From Desulfosporosinus sp. (GTDB lineage: Bacteria > Bacillota > Desulfitobacteriia > Desulfitobacteriales > Desulfitobacteriaceae): 64,000 nt of DNA. Shown piece by piece: positions 8,226-16,898 of this stretch. Location: positions 134,918 through 198,917 of the forward strand of contig DOPM01000055.1 in assembly GCA_003513495.1 (NCBI GenBank), read 5' to 3'. Both the position numbers and the translations under genes were made by a program. Position 1 is the stretch's first letter; each line of letters starts with the position of its first letter. A model generated the notes under the pieces. The model had not been told where the DNA came from. It worked only from the letters and a program-made list of their open reading frames with translations, and ran no database searches.

Positions 8226-10358
8226 TTACTTTCGTAGAACTACCATAGCATCTGCAGCCTTAACACCCATTTTTTCAGGATAAACTATTAAGGGGTTGAT
8301 ATCCAGCTCTTCAACTCGATCCTTCAGTTCCGTTACCATGGCAGATACCTTCATAATTACATCCACAAGCGCATCTAGATCGGCAGGTGGCTTTCCTCTT
8401 ACTCCCTTGAGCAGCCCGAAACCCTTAATTTCTTTGACCATATCCAGGGCATCTCCTGGACTGAGTGGCGCTAACCGGAAGGAAACATCGTTTAACACTT
8501 CTACGTAAATTCCGCCCAAGCCAAACATAATGGTTGGACCAAATACTTTGTCCCTAGTAACTCCAATAATTACTTCTATACCCTCCGACAACATTTCCTG
8601 TACTAACACCCCGTTAATCCTAGCATCCGGCTTATGTTTTTTCGCATTTTGCAGTACAATCTTGTACGCCCTTCTTACGTCTTCTTCCGTGGACAGATTA
8701 AGCATTAAAGCATTTGCTTCGGTTTTGTGCGGAATATCCGGTGAATCCACCTTGAGAACGACTGGATATCCTATCTGACCAGCCATAAAAGCAGCCTCAT
8801 CCTCATTTTGGGCCAAGCTTTCCTTTGTAACCGGAATGCCGAAACTGGCTAGAAGGTTCTTAGACATCCCTTCGCTTAAAACACCTTCAAAGCCATTCAA
8901 ATCAACTTTGCTTCTTTCCCCTCGAGTTATAACCGGTATCTGATAGTCACTATTTTTCCGTTTACGTAGAAACTCTGCATAATCAGCCATCTGAGCTAGT
9001 GCTCGAACTGTCAGGGTTGGATTAAAGAACACAGGCAACCCGGCCCTCCGCAGTTCTCTGACCCCTTCGCCTTCGTCAGTTCCAGGGTAAACCCAGGGAT
9101 TAAGGACTATGGTCTTACCTGTAGAATTATAAATATCAATAATTCCTTGGGCAATTTCAACTCCGTATGGTTCAAACAATTCAAAGTTTGCAAAAATAAT
9201 ATCTATGTTATCATCCTCAAGTAAAGAATTTAAACAGGTCAATAGTATGTGTGGATGAGTCATGAACTTACCTGTCATATCGATGGGGTTCTGGGCGGAT
9301 GCAAAGAAAGGAAGAACCTCTTTCATCTTGGCCATTGTGCTTTCTTTAAGCATGGGAAGGGTTAAACCCAGCCCCTCGCACGCATCGGCTAGAGTAACTC
9401 CGATACCACCGGAAATACTCACTATGGCAACTTTTTTTCCCTGGGGTAACCGGCCTGCTGAAATTAATGGGGCAAAAGCAATCATCTCTTCGTACCCATC
9501 AATTCTGATGATCCCTGTTTGTTTAAAGAAACCATCATAGATCTGGTCAACCCCTGCCAGAGACCCGGTATGCGAGGAGGCAGCCTTTGCTCCAACTTTA
9601 CTTCGCCCCACTTTCATAATCATTACGGGTTTTTGAAGTTTCGCTGCTTCTTCAGCCACTCTACGTAGTTTAGCCCCATCTCTCGCGCCCTCAAGATACC
9701 CCCCTACCAGCTTGGTTGCGTTATCATGAATCATATATTCTAAAAAATCAGCAAATTCCGTGTCCGCTTCATTGCCCACACTAACGAAATAATTAAACCC
9801 AACACCGTTGGCAAGAGCCTCTGCATAGATCAAGACACCATAAGCACCGCTCTGGGTGACAAACCCTATAGATTTTGAAGCAACGTCTGGTATATCGACA
9901 ATATGAGCAAAAGAAGCCATGACTCCGTTAATGGTATTAATCAACCCTACGCTATTAGGTCCACACAGTCGAATACCGGACTCCTTAGCCAACGCTGTTA
10001 TTTTTTCCTGAAGTACACGCCCTTCTAAACCGATTTCTGCAAATCCCGAACTAAAGATGACTGCTGCACAAACACCCTTGGCAATGCACTGTTCCAGAGC
10101 GGCATAGACCCCATGAGCAGGTATTGAGATTATGACCAATTCCACTTTACCAGGTATATCTGCCAAGGATGGGTAACATTTTTGGCCAAATAGTTCTTTA
10201 TAGTTTGGGTTAACAGGATAAATCTTACCTTTATATCCTCTGTTTATCAGCGAAACCTGTGGTTTTGAGCTAGGTTTAGTTGTATCACTTGAAGCTCCAA
10301 TAATAGCTATTGATTCAGGTTCAAAAAATTGTTTTAAAGAATTTACATTATTTAACAT
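8226..10358 (-). CDS. ADP-forming acyl-CoA synthetase (acetate-CoA ligase type)
   Basis: A 710-residue fused alpha-beta enzyme of the NDP-forming acyl-CoA synthetase family, converting acyl-CoA + ADP + Pi to acid + CoA + ATP or the reverse. Domains in order: CoA-binding Rossmann domain (about 10-105), two succinyl-CoA-ligase-like domains with the phospho-histidine in SSHTGSLAG (about residue 263), and a C-terminal ATP-grasp domain (about 490-705). It allows substrate-level ATP formation in fermenting anaerobes. I chose the ATG at 10358 because GAGGTG lies seven bases upstream; the GTG at 10367 would overlap that site. Acid specificity cannot be read from the sequence. Confidence 0.9.
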   Translation of the reverse strand: MLNNVNSLKQFFEPESIAIIGASSDTTKPSSKPQVSLINRGYKGKIYPVNPNYKELFGQKCYPSLADIPGKVELVIISIPAHGVYAALEQCIAKGVCAAVIFSSGFAEIGLEGRVLQEKITALAKESGIRLCGPNSVGLINTINGVMASFAHIVDIPDVASKSIGFVTQSGAYGVLIYAEALANGVGFNYFVSVGNEADTEFADFLEYMIHDNATKLVGGYLEGARDGAKLRRVAEEAAKLQKPVMIMKVGRSKVGAKAASSHTGSLAGVDQIYDGFFKQTGIIRIDGYEEMIAFAPLISAGRLPQGKKVAIVSISGGIGVTLADACEGLGLTLPMLKESTMAKMKEVLPFFASAQNPIDMTGKFMTHPHILLTCLNSLLEDDNIDIIFANFELFEPYGVEIAQGIIDIYNSTGKTIVLNPWVYPGTDEGEGVRELRRAGLPVFFNPTLTVRALAQMADYAEFLRKRKNSDYQIPVITRGERSKVDLNGFEGVLSEGMSKNLLASFGIPVTKESLAQNEDEAAFMAGQIGYPVVLKVDSPDIPHKTEANALMLNLSTEEDVRRAYKIVLQNAKKHKPDARINGVLVQEMLSEGIEVIIGVTRDKVFGPTIMFGLGGIYVEVLNDVSFRLAPLSPGDALDMVKEIKGFGLLKGVRGKPPADLDALVDVIMKVSAMVTELKDRVEELDINPLIVYPEKMGVKAADAMVVLRK

Positions 10359-10475
10359 AGGTTTCACCTCATACTTAATAAACTCTCGAAATCCCGTTCT
10401 TCAAAGACAATTTAAGGAAAACGCTACGCGTCTTTTTACTATACATGTCTTTGCTATGAAAGCAACTCAAGGTCT

Positions 10476-10537
10476 ATGTCATCCTGAAGGAGGTACGACT
10501 GAAGGATCTAGATCCTTCGCTGCGCTCAGGATGACAT
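10476..10537. repeat. Palindromic repeat, hairpin-forming
   Basis: Outer arms ATGTCATCCTGA and TCAGGATGACAT and inner arms GAAGGATCT / AGATCCTTC enclose non-matching spacers. It looks like a dispersed palindromic unit rather than a terminator, since no T-tract follows. It sits in the 376-base gap between the divergent acyl-CoA synthetase and the BlaI operon. Confidence 0.6.
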
Positions 10538-10716
10538 GAGTGAAAGAGCACCCTAAAGTTATACTTTCTGAAACGTAATAAAAAAAAAGTTCCTTATAGT
10601 TTGTTCCACATTTTTACTTGTTTTCCTTCATTGATGCTTGAATATTCCAAAATAAAACAAAAAGGCGCCATGTCTAGTCCCTAATCATCATAAACATCAT
10701 AAACATCAAAATAATC

Positions 10717-10775
10717 TTTACACCTCCAGACTATTATAGTAGTATGTATCTATACTACTATAATAGTCTGGAGGT
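10717..10775 (+). promoter_or_regulatory. Promoter and giant BlaI-type operator
   Basis: A perfect 23-bp inverted repeat (10722-10744 and 10753-10775) with an 8-base centre contains TATAGTAGTA / TACTACTATA, the core expected for BlaI/MecI/CopY operators. A -35 TTTACA (10717-10722) and a -10 TAGTAT (10740-10745, 17-base spacer) overlap it. The right arm includes the GGAGG ribosome site of the regulator gene, so the repeat could also fold in the mRNA and limit translation. Confidence 0.75.
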
Positions 10776-10782
10776 TTTATTT

Positions 10783-11139
10783 TTGGCATTGGTTAAGCTT
10801 TTTGACAGCGAACTCAAAATTATGGACATTGTGTGGGATAAGGAGCCGGTATCCGCCAAAGAAATCTCTCTTATCGCGGCTGAAACAATCGGTTGGAATA
10901 AGAATACAACGTATACCATTATTAAAAAACTGATGGATAAAAATGCCCTCAAACGGACTGAACCGAATTTTATCTGTACTTCCCTTGTCCAAAAAGCAGA
11001 GGTACGAAAGGCTGAAACCCAAAGCCTTATCGACAAGTTGTACAACGGCTCTAAAAAAGCCTTTTTCGCCTCCTTCATAGAAGATGACCTTTCTGAGGAT
11101 GAGCTGGAGATGTTGAAAAAACTGATAGAAAAGAGGTAG
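10783..11139 (+). CDS. BlaI/MecI/CopY-family repressor
   Basis: About 118 residues from a TTG start preceded by GGAGGTTTTATTT. The upstream ATG at 10744 lies inside the operator and has no ribosome site. The sequence begins VKLFDSELKIMDIVW and continues with the winged helix (NKNTTYTIIKKLMDKNAL), typical of penicillinase repressors. It should bind the palindrome upstream as a dimer and be inactivated by proteolysis through the M56 protein encoded three bases downstream. Autoregulation of the whole four-gene unit is expected. Confidence 0.9.
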   Translation: MALVKLFDSELKIMDIVWDKEPVSAKEISLIAAETIGWNKNTTYTIIKKLMDKNALKRTEPNFICTSLVQKAEVRKAETQSLIDKLYNGSKKAFFASFIEDDLSEDELEMLKKLIEKR

Positions 11140-11142
11140 TCC

Positions 11143-12054
11143 ATGCTCGCTGAACTGTTTTACTGGGTACTTAATATGAGTATCATCGGCAGTGTTGCCG
11201 GATTGCTTGTTTTGTCAATGCGCAAACTTAAGATTCTACCTCGTTTTGCAGTCTATGTCTTATGGCTTCTTCCTCTGATCAGGTTCTGGCTGCCTTTTGG
11301 AATTGCTAATCAATACAGCCTGCTTAACCTAATTTCTAAGTTCACCACCAAAACAGTGATTATCCGCCAGGAACTGCCTCAGATCACAACCAGCAATAGT
11401 ATAATGGCTGCCAATCAATATTTCCCTCTCGAATACAAAACCGACTTGCTTAAAAACCTATTTAATGTCGCATCCCTGATTTGGATTATAGTTTCCTGTG
11501 CTGTCATTCTAATCTTAGTACTGCTCTACTTCTTTACCAAATCAGAGTTCAAGACAGCAAAGCTTATAAGCGGCAATATTTATAAATCAGACAAAATTAC
11601 CGCTCCGGCTGTCTATGGTATTATTCAGCCAAAAATCCTTATCCCTGCCCAGATAGCTGCTGGAGATCTAGACTATATCCTTCTGCATGAACAGGTGCAT
11701 ATTGCGCGCAGAGACAATCTATTACGGGCCATAGCCTTGCTGACGGCCTGCATTCATTGGTTCAATCCACTATGCTGGGTATTCCTAAAATACTTTTTTG
11801 CCGATATGGAACTGGCCTGTGATGCAAAGGTTCTCAAAAACCTCAATGAACGGCAAACCAAGGAGTACGCCCTAACCATACTCACCTGCGCTTCAGGCAA
11901 AGCTTTCTTCGCGTCGGCATTTGGCGGAACAAAAACAAAGCTGCGCATCGAAACGATCTTATCCTACAAAAAGCTTACTCTCTTTTCTTCACTCTGCATT
12001 GCTGCCTTGGTAATCTCAATTGCTATCATCATGATCACCAACGCCACTGTTTAG
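11143..12054 (+). CDS. BlaR1-type M56 membrane metallopeptidase, no sensor domain
   Basis: A 303-residue membrane protein with helices near 8-25, 35-50, about 105-128 and 280-300. The gluzincin zinc motif HEQVH (in LLHEQVHIARRDN) and a downstream glutamate in DMELACDAKVL are present. This is the peptidase half of BlaR1/MecR1, but the protein ends after the last helix and lacks the C-terminal beta-lactam sensor domain. It should cleave the BlaI-type repressor next door; what signal activates it is unknown, and the two downstream gene products are candidates. Confidence 0.88.
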   Translation: MLAELFYWVLNMSIIGSVAGLLVLSMRKLKILPRFAVYVLWLLPLIRFWLPFGIANQYSLLNLISKFTTKTVIIRQELPQITTSNSIMAANQYFPLEYKTDLLKNLFNVASLIWIIVSCAVILILVLLYFFTKSEFKTAKLISGNIYKSDKITAPAVYGIIQPKILIPAQIAAGDLDYILLHEQVHIARRDNLLRAIALLTACIHWFNPLCWVFLKYFFADMELACDAKVLKNLNERQTKEYALTILTCASGKAFFASAFGGTKTKLRIETILSYKKLTLFSSLCIAALVISIAIIMITNATV

Positions 12055-12065
12055 GAGGTGCTTCT

Positions 12066-12506
12066 TTGAAACGAGTTTTCTTAATAATTCTGATTCTTTT
12101 CTTGTTGCTGACGACATGTACAAAGCCGGACAGCAACAACCTGCTGAAGGCAGACAATGTTACCATAGGTTATGGCTTTTCCAGTTATGCAATGTTTGGA
12201 GCGGATCAAGAGGTCGTCGATAACTTGCTTAGTCACTTCAACTCTCTCAGCTTTAAAAGAACTGCTAAACAAATGGATCCGGCAACTGCCTTTCATGTGA
12301 ATTTTTCCTATAAGGGAAAAGGGGTTAAAAGCTTCTGGGTTGATAAGAACGGTGTATTTTGGCTTGACGGTAAGACAGAATGCTTTACAGTCTCTTCCGG
12401 TGACTTAAACTATCAATACATAAAAGCCGTCTATGAAGACAGCCAAAACATCTCAGCCAGACAAGCAACCAAAGCGCATTTCAGGGTGAACACTTATGAA
12501 CTATAA
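12066..12506 (+). CDS. Small predicted lipoprotein of unknown function
   Basis: A 146-residue product from a TTG start behind AGGAGGTGCTTC. A charged N-terminus, a hydrophobic core and LTTC near residue 18 form a plausible lipobox. The mature part has no motif I recognise. It is the third gene of the BlaI operon and overlaps the next gene by 11 bases. It could be the extracytoplasmic sensor or the effector of the system; this is inference from position. Confidence 0.7.
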   Translation: MKRVFLIILILFLLLTTCTKPDSNNLLKADNVTIGYGFSSYAMFGADQEVVDNLLSHFNSLSFKRTAKQMDPATAFHVNFSYKGKGVKSFWVDKNGVFWLDGKTECFTVSSGDLNYQYIKAVYEDSQNISARQATKAHFRVNTYEL

Positions 12507-13434
12507 AAAATTCTATATACTGTCACTGTCTATCCTTTTCTTAGCCTCTATTTACCCCCTATACATGGGTTTTGTAACTCTGGGCAATTATTTACAACAT
12601 GGTTTTATCAATATGGTTGATTATCAAAAATATATTATTCCTTACACCCCTATATGTATTGCCTTAATTGCCTCGGCCGCACTCATGCCCCTGCTCTTTA
12701 AGCTATGGAAAAGATATACTCTGCCGGTGGTTTCAGTTTTGGGAATTCTATTATTCTTCGCTTTTGAATATGGCTTTGAACAAATTAAAGTAATCGAAGG
12801 CTATGTGGAAATGCCCCTTGAATCTTGGCAATTAAGCTTATGCATGGCAACCCCGGAGGTCCTCCGCTCTATCGGCGAACCTATCTATGCAGCGAATAAT
12901 CCGGCTTTCAAATTTCACTTCTACCTTATTGCTATTGTCATCATACTTGTCGTGCTGAATGTGATCTATGGTTTTGGAAAAATGATCAGAGAACAGAATT
13001 TTTCTAAAAAGCATTTGATGATTGCTCAAGGGATTTCCGCTTTGTTATTCATTAGTCTTTGCATTTTCGCCTGTTTTACCGCTTTTTACAGAAATGGCAC
13101 GCTCCATATTTCATCCTTATCCGCCCTGCTAATGTCTGTATTCTTTACAATCTTCGGCATCACCATCGGTATTTATTCCGGCACGATGTTTTATGGAAAA
13201 AGGAAACTGTTCTCAAAGATCATACCTGCCTTATTTGCCTCCTTGACAACACTCCTCATGTATATGGGGGAGCTGGTACTGATGGATGGGGTTCTCTTCA
13301 TCTATGGCAAGGGATTCTTCTTTGAATCCCTAGAGACAATTCCCTTCTCACCAGCCGACCTTTTAGTTATTCTGTGCTCCGGACTGATTACCTATCTCCT
13401 TATGCATATTGCAATGTTGAAAGCCCGGAGATAA
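12496..13434 (+). CDS. Polytopic membrane protein of unknown function
   Basis: A 312-residue protein with about eight hydrophobic helices and no recognisable catalytic motif. Its ATG lies inside the lipoprotein gene, so translation is coupled. The stop codon sits within the operon terminator hairpin. It is the last gene of the BlaI operon and may be the protein whose expression the repressor controls. Confidence 0.75.
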   Translation: MNYKKFYILSLSILFLASIYPLYMGFVTLGNYLQHGFINMVDYQKYIIPYTPICIALIASAALMPLLFKLWKRYTLPVVSVLGILLFFAFEYGFEQIKVIEGYVEMPLESWQLSLCMATPEVLRSIGEPIYAANNPAFKFHFYLIAIVIILVVLNVIYGFGKMIREQNFSKKHLMIAQGISALLFISLCIFACFTAFYRNGTLHISSLSALLMSVFFTIFGITIGIYSGTMFYGKRKLFSKIIPALFASLTTLLMYMGELVLMDGVLFIYGKGFFFESLETIPFSPADLLVILCSGLITYLLMHIAMLKARR

Positions 13435-13448
13435 AAATCTCCGGGCTT
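13421..13448 (+). terminator. Terminator between convergent units
   Basis: A perfect 12-bp stem AAGCCCGGAGAT / ATCTCCGGGCTT with a four-base loop overlaps the stop codon of the membrane protein. The T-tract is weak on both strands. Confidence 0.65.
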
Positions 13449-13486
13449 AGCTTTTGACGAATAATGACTAGAAGGCTTTGGTAGGT

Positions 13487-15937
13487 TTAAATAAATAAAT
13501 TAACGTTTGAATCCTCTGCTTCTCCTAAATAATAACCAACTCCGCCAATTTTAACGCCGTCCAAAAGTTCCTCTTGTCTTAGACCCATGACATCCATCGA
13601 CATTTGGCAGGCTACGACCTCTACTCCATTGCACATTGCTGCACTGATAAGCTCTTCCAAGGAAGAAACATTTTTGTCCTTCATAACTTTTCTGATCATT
13701 TTTCCACCCATGCCCAGCATATTCATGTTCGATAACTTAAGCCGTTTGCTGCCCCTCGGCATCATCATGCTGAACATCTTATCCATAAAGCCCTTTTGAG
13801 CACTGACCTTTTCGTGTTTACGCAAAATATTTAATCCCCAAAAGGTGAAAAACATCGTAACTTTCTTTCCCATGGACGCAGCTCCATTGGCGATAATGAA
13901 GGAGGCTATAGCCTTGTCCAAATCTCCGCTAAAGACCACTATTGTCTTATTATCCTTTAACGCTACACCTTGCGGCTCTTGCTGAACTGAGTCCCTTAGA
14001 GCACCTTTTTTTATGAAGGCTGTAATAACTCCTCCGGCCTTAGCTACGTCTATCAGTTGATTATTGGTTCGTTTACTCCAAGCTTTAATATCCTCATAAA
14101 AGCCTGGATCAGAGGCCAAAATCTTGAGTATTTGACCTTGCTTTAAAGGATCCATAGCAGCTTTTACTTGCATCAATGGTCCAGGACAACATAGCCCGCA
14201 AGCATCAATACTTTTATCAAAATGCCCATTAGGGGTATCCACTTCATGGGATCCCGGATGGTCATACTGGCTCTCAGAGCCTGGGTTTTGAGGCAGGAAT
14301 TCTTGCAGCGAAATCGTTTTATAGCCGCCGGTAATATTTAAGACATTATAGCCATTTTGACTCAAGATCCTGTCGGCTATATAGCCTCTTAAGCCCACTT
14401 GACAGTATTCTATTATCGGTCTATTCCTGTCTAACTCGCCCATTCTGTCTCTTAGATTGTCCAAGGGAATGTTGACGGAACCGGGTAAGTGTCCATTGTT
14501 ATATTCCTCTTCCGTTCTCACATCCAGAAGGATTGAATCCTTAAGTTCAGACGACTCCACATCCTTCCAGGCTGCTACACGAGTTCTTCCTGACAGCACG
14601 TTTTGAGCTGAAAATCCAATCATATTTACCGGATCTTTGGCTGATGAGAATGGCGGAGCATAGGCTAACTCCAATTCGGCTAAGTCGTCTACTGTTCCTT
14701 TTAAGCGGATGACAGTCGCAATAACATCAATTCGTTTGTCAACGCCATCATAACCAATTCCCTGTGCTCCCAACACTCGACCTTCATCATTAAAAATCAG
14801 TTTCAAGGTCAGCTGTAAAGCAGCCGGATAATAGGATGCATGAGCCACAGGATGAACGTAGACAACCCGATAAGGTATATTGGCTTTTTGCAGACTTCGC
14901 TCATTGGCTCCCGTGCTGGCCGCCGTCAAGCTGAAAACTTTAAGGATCGAGGTTCCTTGAGTGCCCTTATAAATGGAATTCAAACCCGCAATATTATCCG
15001 CTGCGATTCGCCCCTGCTTATTGGCCGGTCCCGCCAAAGGGATAGCCGCCTTTTCTCCGGTAATAAAGTCGACAACCTCGATGGCATCCCCTACTGCGTA
15101 AACACCCTTTACATTGGTCTGCATTTTTTCATCAACGATGATATGCCCTTTCGAACCTAACCTTATTACCGAGTCTTTTAAAAAGGCAGTGTCAGGAACT
15201 ACGCCAATGGCCAAAATGACGAGATCGGAAGTTACCACTTTTTCGCTGTTCAAGGTTACTTCGACTTGGCTGCCAACCTCTTTGAAGGCTTTAACTCCGT
15301 CACCTAGAATTAGATCCAAGCCATTTTCGGCTAATTCCTTTTCAGCCATGACCACCATGTCTGAATCAAAAGGAGCTAAAATATGGGGAGCGGCTTCGAC
15401 TAACGTGACCTTCAATCCTCTCTCTATCAGATTTTCAGCCATTTCAACTCCGACATAACCTCCACCAATTACTATGGCGCTATTGGTGCCCTTTTGATCA
15501 ACATAGGCCTTGACTCTATCTGTGTCCGGAATATTTCTCAAAGTAAATATTTTCGAACTGTCTATCCCCGGGATATTGGGTCGGAGAGCTTTGGCCCCGG
15601 GTGATAATACGAGATCATCATAAGATTCTTCGTAGATCCCTTGATCCTTACTTCTGACAGTCACGCTTTTCTTTTCTGTGTCGATGCCAACCACTTCACT
15701 ATTGATCCTCACATCAACGTTAAACCGGGCTTTCATAGCCTCAGGTGTTTGGACGAGAAGTTTCTCTCGTTCCTTAATAGTTTCACCAATGTAATAGGGA
15801 AGACCGCAGTTGGCAAAAGAAATATATTCATCTCTTTCAAACAAAATGATCTGGGCTTTTTCATCAAGTCTTCTAAGTCGCGTGGCTGCGGAAGCTCCCC
15901 CAGCTACGCCTCCGACTATGAGTACCTTTTTTGTCAT
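13487..15937 (-). CDS. CoA-disulfide reductase fused to rhodanese, TusA and DsrE domains
   Basis: An 816-residue multidomain sulfur-handling flavoprotein. Residues 1-325 form an FAD/NAD(P)H disulfide reductase with GGVAGGASAA and the redox cysteine C44 in FANCGLPYY. A dimerisation domain (about 335-440) follows, then a rhodanese domain (about 460-550) with its cysteine in EYCQVGLRG. Next is a TusA/SirA domain with DACGLCCPGPL, and last a DsrE-like domain (about 665-816). Proteins of this type reduce CoA disulfide, persulfide or polysulfide with NAD(P)H and can relay sulfane sulfur between domains. GGAGGAA precedes the ATG. A strong promoter lies about 115 bases upstream. Confidence 0.92.
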   Translation of the reverse strand: MTKKVLIVGGVAGGASAATRLRRLDEKAQIILFERDEYISFANCGLPYYIGETIKEREKLLVQTPEAMKARFNVDVRINSEVVGIDTEKKSVTVRSKDQGIYEESYDDLVLSPGAKALRPNIPGIDSSKIFTLRNIPDTDRVKAYVDQKGTNSAIVIGGGYVGVEMAENLIERGLKVTLVEAAPHILAPFDSDMVVMAEKELAENGLDLILGDGVKAFKEVGSQVEVTLNSEKVVTSDLVILAIGVVPDTAFLKDSVIRLGSKGHIIVDEKMQTNVKGVYAVGDAIEVVDFITGEKAAIPLAGPANKQGRIAADNIAGLNSIYKGTQGTSILKVFSLTAASTGANERSLQKANIPYRVVYVHPVAHASYYPAALQLTLKLIFNDEGRVLGAQGIGYDGVDKRIDVIATVIRLKGTVDDLAELELAYAPPFSSAKDPVNMIGFSAQNVLSGRTRVAAWKDVESSELKDSILLDVRTEEEYNNGHLPGSVNIPLDNLRDRMGELDRNRPIIEYCQVGLRGYIADRILSQNGYNVLNITGGYKTISLQEFLPQNPGSESQYDHPGSHEVDTPNGHFDKSIDACGLCCPGPLMQVKAAMDPLKQGQILKILASDPGFYEDIKAWSKRTNNQLIDVAKAGGVITAFIKKGALRDSVQQEPQGVALKDNKTIVVFSGDLDKAIASFIIANGAASMGKKVTMFFTFWGLNILRKHEKVSAQKGFMDKMFSMMMPRGSKRLKLSNMNMLGMGGKMIRKVMKDKNVSSLEELISAAMCNGVEVVACQMSMDVMGLRQEELLDGVKIGGVGYYLGEAEDSNVNLFI

Positions 15938-16051
15938 AGAATTATTCCTCCATTTGCGCTAGTAAATGATAGTTTGACACCTAAATGCAAACTTTATTTC
16001 CAATTCCATTTCGGGCTTGAACTGAAAGCTCCCTTGCTTAGGCCCATGCTC

Positions 16052-16080
16052 ATTATACCCCCCGGGGTTACGGGGGTCAA
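16052..16080 (-). promoter_or_regulatory. Promoter of the CoA-disulfide reductase gene
   Basis: TTGACC (16075-16080) and TATAAT (16052-16057) are 17 bases apart on the minus strand, with a C/G-rich spacer. An upstream inverted repeat TTTGGT / ACCAAA (16111-16129) could bind a regulator. Confidence 0.75.
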
Positions 16081-16160
16081 TGGGAAATAAATAACAAAGT
16101 TTTATAACGGTTTGGTCAGTGATACCAAAATTAGAGCTTGCAGGTAAATAAGGGAAGGTA

Positions 16161-16200
16161 TATAATGACCATGGTATATTTGTATACCATGGTCATTATA
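16161..16200 (+). promoter_or_regulatory. Perfect 18-bp inverted repeat, likely TetR operator
   Basis: TATAATGACCATGGTATA and its exact complement are separated by TTTG, 38 bases before the TetR gene. The symmetry and position fit autoregulation by the TetR protein. Confidence 0.7.
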
Positions 16201-16238
16201 ACTGGGTTGATATAATAATATAATGAGGTGGATTATTG

Positions 16239-16859
16239 ATGACAAAAGAACCAAACCGGCAGGAAAGGAAGAAAACTCAAACCAGAGGGTTGATCTTCGA
16301 AGCAGCAATGAAACTCTTCTTAAAGCAGGGCTATGACGATACAACTGTTGAACAAATCGTAGCCAAAGCTGATGTGGCCAAAGGTACATTTTTTAATCAT
16401 TTCCCTACCAAGGATGCAATATTGTCTGAACTTGGTCGACAGCGAGTGGAACTGGCTGAAGTGTTGCTTCAAAAAGAGTTCAGTCTCCTTAGCAGCGCCC
16501 AAGAAAAGATCATTTGTTTACTAGAGGTGTTTGGCCAAGTTAATGAGGAGAACAAGGAAATTACAGAACTAGTGCTAAGAAACACGTTTGTTCAAATGTT
16601 CTCTGATGTTGAGCAGGAGAAACAAAACCAGCAGGAATTTATATCGGTCATTGAGGGCCTTGTGAGCGAAGGACAGGTACAGGGCGAATTTGTTAATAAT
16701 GCTGAGCCTAAGCATGCAGCTGAGATCATTGCCGGCATGTATTTCTTCACTCTTTACCAGTGGGTACAAGACCAACTAGAGAATTCTTTGCAGCTAGAAC
16801 TACTCGCCAGGACCAAAATAATCTTAAGAGGAATACAAACCAGACAGAAAATAGAATAG
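16239..16859 (+). CDS. TetR-family repressor
   Basis: 206 residues starting at the ATG that follows GAGGTGG by seven bases. The N-terminal TetR domain (about 12-58) is clear: IFEAAMKLFLKQGYDDTTVEQI then KGTFFNHFPTK. The C-terminal ligand domain is not recognisable. It heads a plus-strand unit with an MFS exporter gene and a rifampin-phosphotransferase-like gene, so it probably senses a drug and controls export and modification of it. Confidence 0.9.
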   Translation: MTKEPNRQERKKTQTRGLIFEAAMKLFLKQGYDDTTVEQIVAKADVAKGTFFNHFPTKDAILSELGRQRVELAEVLLQKEFSLLSSAQEKIICLLEVFGQVNEENKEITELVLRNTFVQMFSDVEQEKQNQQEFISVIEGLVSEGQVQGEFVNNAEPKHAAEIIAGMYFFTLYQWVQDQLENSLQLELLARTKIILRGIQTRQKIE

Positions 16860-16898
16860 AGTCACTTGAACAGAGAGTGAGCAGGGGGAACGTTTGAT

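Noticed and set aside
10758..11144. A long minus-strand ORF opposite the BlaI gene
   Set aside because: It is an antisense shadow of the repressor gene with no ribosome site or recognisable protein.
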